Part shown: one piece after another, positions 62,259 to 64,000 of the stretch
How positions within the stretch are numbered: position 1 is the first letter of the stretch
Layout: each line of letters begins with the position of its first letter
Source: Synergistaceae bacterium
GTDB lineage: Bacteria; Synergistota; Synergistia; Synergistales; Synergistaceae
DNA length: 64,000 nt
Assembly (NCBI GenBank): GCA_030533085.1
Contig: JAUNJZ010000004.1
Location: forward strand, 1-64,000
Reading direction: 5' to 3'
Translations under genes and position numbers: made by a program
The notes under the pieces: model-generated
What the model was told of the DNA's origin: nothing
What the model saw: the letters and a program-made list of their open reading frames with translations, nothing else
Database searches by the model: none

Positions 62259-62955
62259 AGTAAGGGAGCTCTCCGTCAGCTACGGAGGCATTCAGGCGCT
62301 GCGCGGCATATCGCTGGATGTGCCGGTGGGAAAAATAGTCACGCTGATAGGGGCGAACGGCGCTGGAAAGAGCAGCACGCTGCGCGCGATCGCCGGACTT
62401 GTGAGAAACAAAAGCGGCAGCGCGACGTGGAAAGAAAAACATCTGCTCGGCCTGCCGCCCGAAGATGTGCTTGCGCGCGGCGTCGCGCTCTGCCCCGAGG
62501 GACGGAGGATATTCCCCCACCTCACAGTGCTTGAAAATCTCAGGCTGGGCGGCTACAGCTGCAAAAACAAAGCCGAAGAAGAGGCCGGCATAGAAAGAGC
62601 ATTCGCCCTCTTCCCGCGTCTTCGCGAACGCTCGTGGCAAAAGGGCGGCACGCTCTCCGGCGGCGAACAGCAGATGCTTGCCGTAGGGCGCGCGCTGATG
62701 AGCGACCCGGAGCTGATAATGTTCGACGAACCCTCGATGGGACTTGCGCCGATACTGGTCGAAGAGGTATTCGACATCATCGGGCAGATCAACAAAGAGG
62801 GAAAGACCGTGCTGCTTGTAGAGCAGAACGCCTTTGCCGCGCTTAAAATAGCCGACTACGCCTATGTGCTTGAAGTGGGAGAAATAACGCTGCAAGGCCC
62901 CGGCGAAAAGCTGCTGACCGACCCAAGGGTAATCAGCGCATACCTCGGCGGATAG
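62251..62955 (+). CDS. livF: Branched-chain amino-acid ABC transporter ATPase LivF (second system)
   Basis: A 234-residue ATPase that begins MLKVRELSVSYGGIQAL, with Walker A TLIGANGAGKSSTLRAIAG, signature LSGGEQQMLAVGRALMS and Walker B LIMFDEPSMGLAPILVEE. The ATG at 62251 overlaps livG by eight bases; GGTGG lies just upstream. Last gene of the second liv operon, followed by a terminator. Confidence 0.93.
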   Translation: MLKVRELSVSYGGIQALRGISLDVPVGKIVTLIGANGAGKSSTLRAIAGLVRNKSGSATWKEKHLLGLPPEDVLARGVALCPEGRRIFPHLTVLENLRLGGYSCKNKAEEEAGIERAFALFPRLRERSWQKGGTLSGGEQQMLAVGRALMSDPELIMFDEPSMGLAPILVEEVFDIIGQINKEGKTVLLVEQNAFAALKIADYAYVLEVGEITLQGPGEKLLTDPRVISAYLGG

Positions 62956-62964
62956 CAATAAGCA

Positions 62965-62996
62965 ATAAAAAAGACGGGCTTTCGCCCGTTTTTTTA
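62965..62996. terminator. Bidirectional terminator between livF and the PucR-type gene
   Basis: ACGGGC/GCCCGT stem (62974-62979 with 62984-62989) with a TTTC loop; A-rich on the left and seven T on the right make it work in both directions for the convergent genes. Confidence 0.88.
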
Positions 62997-63015
62997 TTGC
63001 TTCCGCCGCGTCGTG

Positions 63016-64000
63016 TCAATAGCGATATTTATCTTTGTTTTTATAGATCATATAGGCAGTGATGATTGAATGCCTTTCTGACTGATTAAAATAATCAAGC
63101 CCGCATATATTTTTTATTTTTTGCAGCCTGTAACGGATAGAATTAACATGTACATTCTGCTCTTGCGCGGCTTCTTCCAAACCAGCATTCTCAACTACGC
63201 TTGAGAGCGTATGCAATATACAATCATTATGCCGTCTGTCATGTTCTACCAAAGGCATGATCGTTTCTTTCAGAAAAAACTCGCTTTCTCCCGATCCCGC
63301 TCCTCCGAGCAGCGCGAATTGCATAAGATTTTCCTTGTAATACACGACATTCGAACTTTCTCTGTTTTTAAACAGGAAAGAATTTATTGCCATCCTGATA
63401 CTGACGCGTAAATCAGAGAGCAATGTGACCGCGGGACCTATTGAGACATATATTTCTCTGTAATTTTCTGATATTTTTGTCACATTATATAAAAATCCGC
63501 GCAGTAAATCTTCTTCGTCTTCTTCACGGCTCTGACCGTCCACCAGGAGCGTAAATGAATCGGCGGCCTTATCCCATATATACAAAAGATTTGGCTTGAT
63601 GGCCATTAAATCAATAAGGAAACGCTGAACTACAGAAAAGTTGACTTTCGCATTGCTCTTCTTAGACTTGCTGTATTTTAATTGAATAGCCCGTATGCCG
63701 GAAGCGACGTCTATGGACTTTTTATTCAAGAACTGTATTATCTGTTTCTGATCTCGTTCAGGGCTGTTCATAATCATATCCAGCAAAGAGAGCAGAGAGT
63801 CGTTTTCCTGCTCCTGCCTGTCAAGCCACTTTATCGTTATAATATTGACCAGTTGCGTGATATACAGCCGCTGGCGATCCGATAAGGCGTCCGCGCTCAA
63901 CACGACGAGATAACCGTAACAATAACCGCGAGCGATACAGGGGAAAACGTGATATTCGTTCTCACAAAAATATTCCACACGGCTGGAGCTTGATTTGATG
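63016..64000 (-). CDS. PucR/CdaR-family transcriptional regulator (N terminus outside window)
   Basis: The open frame continues to the right edge of the window, so at least 328 C-terminal residues are visible. The C terminus carries the PucR-type helix-turn-helix: LEEAAQEQNVHVNSIRYRLQ, then KIKNICGLDYFNQSERHSII. The preceding region (SVVQRFLIDLMAIKPNLLYI, and SIGPAVTLLSDLRVSIRMAI) resembles the GGDEF-like domain of these regulators. The sequence is AT-rich relative to the liv operon. It faces the liv operon (convergent), so a regulatory link to it is possible but not shown. A GTG at 63978 is an internal codon rather than the true start. Confidence 0.8.
   Translation of the reverse strand, partial: IKSSSSRVEYFCENEYHVFPCIARGYCYGYLVVLSADALSDRQRLYITQLVNIITIKWLDRQEQENDSLLSLLDMIMNSPERDQKQIIQFLNKKSIDVASGIRAIQLKYSKSKKSNAKVNFSVVQRFLIDLMAIKPNLLYIWDKAADSFTLLVDGQSREEDEEDLLRGFLYNVTKISENYREIYVSIGPAVTLLSDLRVSIRMAINSFLFKNRESSNVVYYKENLMQFALLGGAGSGESEFFLKETIMPLVEHDRRHNDCILHTLSSVVENAGLEEAAQEQNVHVNSIRYRLQKIKNICGLDYFNQSERHSIITAYMIYKNKDKYRY

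Overview
The window is a dense, GC-rich bacterial chromosome segment that most likely comes from Synergistota (a Cloacibacillus- or Synergistes-like amino-acid fermenter). The assignment is inferred from two secreted proteins ending in a Synerg-CTERM-type sorting tail (Ser/Gly-rich stretch with Cys, hydrophobic helix, basic tail), a LysW-dependent lysine/arginine pathway, two branched-chain amino-acid ABC transporters, a pyruvate:ferredoxin oxidoreductase, a PaaK/ACT pair, an EtfBA-lactate dehydrogenase type cluster and an oxygen-independent ribonucleotide reductase. No rRNA, tRNA, CRISPR array, IS element or prophage gene was recognised.

Layout. 1-135: tail of an unidentified + strand gene. 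219-5971 (-): a small secreted protein, then the lysW-lysX-lysY-lysZ-lysJ-lysK operon, with a short Lys-codon-rich ORF and an intrinsic terminator between lysX and lysY that look like a leader-peptide attenuator. 6228-9717 (-): two secreted proteins; the GLUG/Big2 cell-surface protein is split from its signal-peptide start by a 10-base homopolymer. 10082-17254 (+): P-type Ca2+-ATPase, iron alcohol dehydrogenase, and a membrane HD-GYP sensor with a beta-propeller. 17355-25300 (-): nifJ, then a T-box-controlled operon encoding a LeuA-like protein lacking canonical metal-ligand residues and a TIM-barrel/acyl-CoA-ligase fusion. 25583-33355: CsoR-type repressor, a small leader transcription unit, paaK with its ACT partner, a beta-helix surface protein, and etfB-etfA-glcD. 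33426-35861 (-): rsmE, prmA and a secreted protein. 36263-39324 (+): an AAA+ ATPase and a WYL regulator of more AT-rich composition, probably an acquired module.

39414-43949 (-) is a complete livKHMGF operon. 44235-50096 (-) is the heat-shock operon hrcA-grpE-dnaK-dnaJ under a CIRCE element. Between dnaK and dnaJ are two genes encoding three copies of a ~65-residue unit that resembles the C-terminal helical lid of the DnaK next door. This is the most unusual content of the window.

50390-53556 (+) holds a histidine phosphatase, folP, folK and a membrane protein. 53671-54537 (-) is an RpiR regulator. 54886-58168 (+) is nrdR-nrdD-nrdG with an NrdR box at the promoter. 58238-62955 (+) is a second complete liv operon, and 63016-64000 (-) is a truncated PucR-type regulator.

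Taken together, the genes import branched-chain amino acids and oxidise 2-oxo acids through ferredoxin-, ETF- and CoA-dependent enzymes. Starts were moved from the longest ORF where a Shine-Dalgarno sequence, operon overlap or family start supported a shorter one. All domain and family names come from reading motifs by eye; no database search was run.
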